Shown here: in pieces, positions 13,556-14,903 of the stretch
How the letters are laid out: each line of letters opens with the position of its first letter
How positions within the stretch are numbered: the first letter of the stretch is position 1
From: Zoogloea sp.
GTDB lineage: Bacteria; Pseudomonadota; Gammaproteobacteria; Burkholderiales; Rhodocyclaceae
Direction: 5' to 3'
Assembly: GCA_016790385.1 (NCBI GenBank)
Contig: JAEUNV010000120.1
Location: 1 to 14,903, forward strand
Length of the DNA stretch: 14,903 bases
Notes under the pieces: generated by a model
Database searches by the model: none
What the model was told of the DNA's origin: nothing
What the model saw: the letters and a program-made list of their open reading frames with translations, nothing else
Made by a program: the position numbers and the translations under genes

Positions 13556-14903
13556 TCACGTTGAGATTTCTTTCTTGAGTCCGAAGCGGTTCATCAAATC
13601 GTAAAGCGTGGGGCGACTTATCCCCAGCACCTCGGCTGCACGGGCGACATTGCCATTGACCCGGGCCATCACCCGAACCACCGCACGCCGCTCGGCCTCC
13701 TCGCGCACCTCGCGCAGATTGAGTGCCTGGAGCCCCTCGTCATTGTCGTCCTGGCCCAGGCCGATGTCGTCGGCGGTGATGCAGTTGCCGTCGGCCATGA
13801 TCACCGCGCGCTTGATCGCGTTTTCCAGCTCACGGATGTTGCCCGGCCATCGGTGCAATTCGATGCTCTGCACCGCGTCATCGGTGAGGGACATGGAGCC
13901 CCGCCCGTGGTCATTGGCAAAACGCTGCACAAAGGCATGGGCCAGCAACACGGCGTCACCGTCCCGATCACGCAGCGCCGGGATATCGACCACGATCTCG
14001 GCCAGCCGATAGTACAGGTCCTCCCGGAAACGCCCTGCCTGGATCAAACCTTTGACGTCCTGGTGGGTGGCACAGACAATGCGCACATCAACCGGGATCT
14101 CCTCCCGCCCGCCGATGCGCTCGATCACCCGCTCCTGAAGGAAGCGCAACAGCTTGGCCTGAAGAGGCATGGGCAGATCCCCGATTTCGTCGAGGAACAA
14201 TGTGCCTTTGTTGGCGACCTCTATCTTGCCCAAGGTCTGCTTGACAGCCCCGGTGAACGCTCCCTTTTCATAGCCGAACAGTTCGCTCTCGAGGAGGTTC
14301 TCGGGAATTGCCGCGCAATTGATCGCAACGAAACGTTCGTTTCGGCGTGGCGACAGTTCGTGCAGCCCCCTGGCCAGCACTTCCTTGCCCGTACCACTCT
14401 CGCCCAGAAGCATCACGGTCACATTGGCGGAAGCGACCCGCTCAATCAGCCGACAAAGCTTGAGCATCCCAGCGTCCCGCGTGATGACGCCGGACAGGGC
14501 GCTGCCTTGCTGGATTTTGAGACGACGGTTGTCCTGCTGAAGATCGTAGAGGCGCAGCGCCCGATCCAGGGTCAGGGACAGAAGTTCCGGCTCGAAGGGC
14601 TTGGCAAAGAAGTCATAGGCTCCCATGCCCACCGCGCGAACGGCGTTTTCACGGTCGTGTTGCCCGGTCAGGACAACCACCTTGGTGTCCGGCGCCAAAG
14701 CCAGGATCTCGCCGAGAAGACGGAAACCTTCCGTCACGTCATCGGGAAACGGCGGAAGCCCCAGATCCATGGTGACCACGGCCGGCTCATGCCGCCGCAA
14801 CTGGGCTATGGCCTCATCCCGATTGTTCGCAACCACCGTTTCGTACTGGTCAAAGGCCCAGCGCATCTGCTTTTGCAGTGCGGGATCGTCCTCGACGATC
14901 AGC
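13556..14903 (-). CDS. prsR: PEP-CTERM-box response regulator PrsR (sigma-54 activator), 5' end off the window
   Basis: 448 residues are visible and the frame runs out at the right edge. The first visible residues LIVEDDPALQKQ are the start of a receiver domain, so only a few codons are missing. In visible numbering: receiver with phospho-acceptor Asp46 (TMDLGLPP), Thr79 (VLTGQ) and Lys101 (FFAKPFEP). The sigma-54 AAA+ domain follows with Walker A GESGTGKE (167-174), the GAFTGA loop that contacts sigma-54 (214-219) and Walker B LFLDEIGD (235-242). The C-terminal Fis-type helix-turn-helix ends in RAAEVLGISRPTLYDLMNRF. The intact GAFTGA shows it can drive sigma-54 transcription. The family is known to be paired with the kinase PrsK and to sit in PEP-CTERM/exosortase loci, where it is thought to act on an upstream PEP-CTERM box. 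NtrC-like relatives are the alternative, but the adjacent prsT decides the name. Confidence 0.92.
   Translation of the reverse strand, partial: LIVEDDPALQKQMRWAFDQYETVVANNRDEAIAQLRRHEPAVVTMDLGLPPFPDDVTEGFRLLGEILALAPDTKVVVLTGQHDRENAVRAVGMGAYDFFAKPFEPELLSLTLDRALRLYDLQQDNRRLKIQQGSALSGVITRDAGMLKLCRLIERVASANVTVMLLGESGTGKEVLARGLHELSPRRNERFVAINCAAIPENLLESELFGYEKGAFTGAVKQTLGKIEVANKGTLFLDEIGDLPMPLQAKLLRFLQERVIERIGGREEIPVDVRIVCATHQDVKGLIQAGRFREDLYYRLAEIVVDIPALRDRDGDAVLLAHAFVQRFANDHGRGSMSLTDDAVQSIELHRWPGNIRELENAIKRAVIMADGNCITADDIGLGQDDNDEGLQALNLREVREEAERRAVVRVMARVNGNVARAAEVLGISRPTLYDLMNRFGLKKEIST

Overview
The window looks like chromosomal DNA of a GC-rich proteobacterium, most likely a betaproteobacterium of the Rhodocyclales type. 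That placement is inference from three things: E. coli-like YciO, nucleotide phosphatase and gcvT-H-P genes, a tandem glycine riboswitch, and a PrsR/PrsT pair of the exosortase/PEP-CTERM system. I see no tRNA, rRNA, insertion sequence, phage gene or CRISPR array.

Region 1 (1-2858, minus strand) is a co-oriented housekeeping block. In transcription order it holds an alpha/beta hydrolase, a PHP-family 3',5'-nucleoside bisphosphate phosphatase (Rnm/YciV type), a YciO-type YrdC/Sua5-domain protein, and an M50 site-2 protease cut by the left edge. Gaps are 11, 30 and 67 nt. The last gap holds a repeat that can form two mutually exclusive hairpins and a good extended -10 promoter.

Region 2 (2859-7666, plus strand) is the glycine cleavage operon. 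A divergent promoter region leads into a tandem glycine riboswitch with a terminator-like hairpin, then gcvT, gcvH and gcvP. The riboswitch should let glycine switch on its own degradation to CO2, ammonia and 5,10-methylene-tetrahydrofolate. The dihydrolipoamide dehydrogenase (L protein) is not here. A strong hairpin at 7684-7710 lies between the convergent ends of regions 2 and 3.

Region 3 (7720-14903, minus strand) is the downstream part of an exopolysaccharide / PEP-CTERM protein-sorting cluster. In transcription order: prsR (sigma-54 response regulator, cut by the right edge), prsT (large TPR lipoprotein), a TviB/WbpO-type UDP-N-acetylhexosamine 6-dehydrogenase, a Sel1-repeat lytic transglycosylase and a small periplasmic trypsin-like protease. 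The genes overlap or are 43 nt apart or less, so one transcript is likely. Together they suggest regulation (PrsR), envelope assembly or sorting (PrsT), production of an amino-uronic acid sugar for the polysaccharide (dehydrogenase), and local wall opening and quality control (transglycosylase, protease). The roles of the last two in this system are inference. The exosortase and the sensor kinase PrsK are not in the window and would be expected beyond base 14903.
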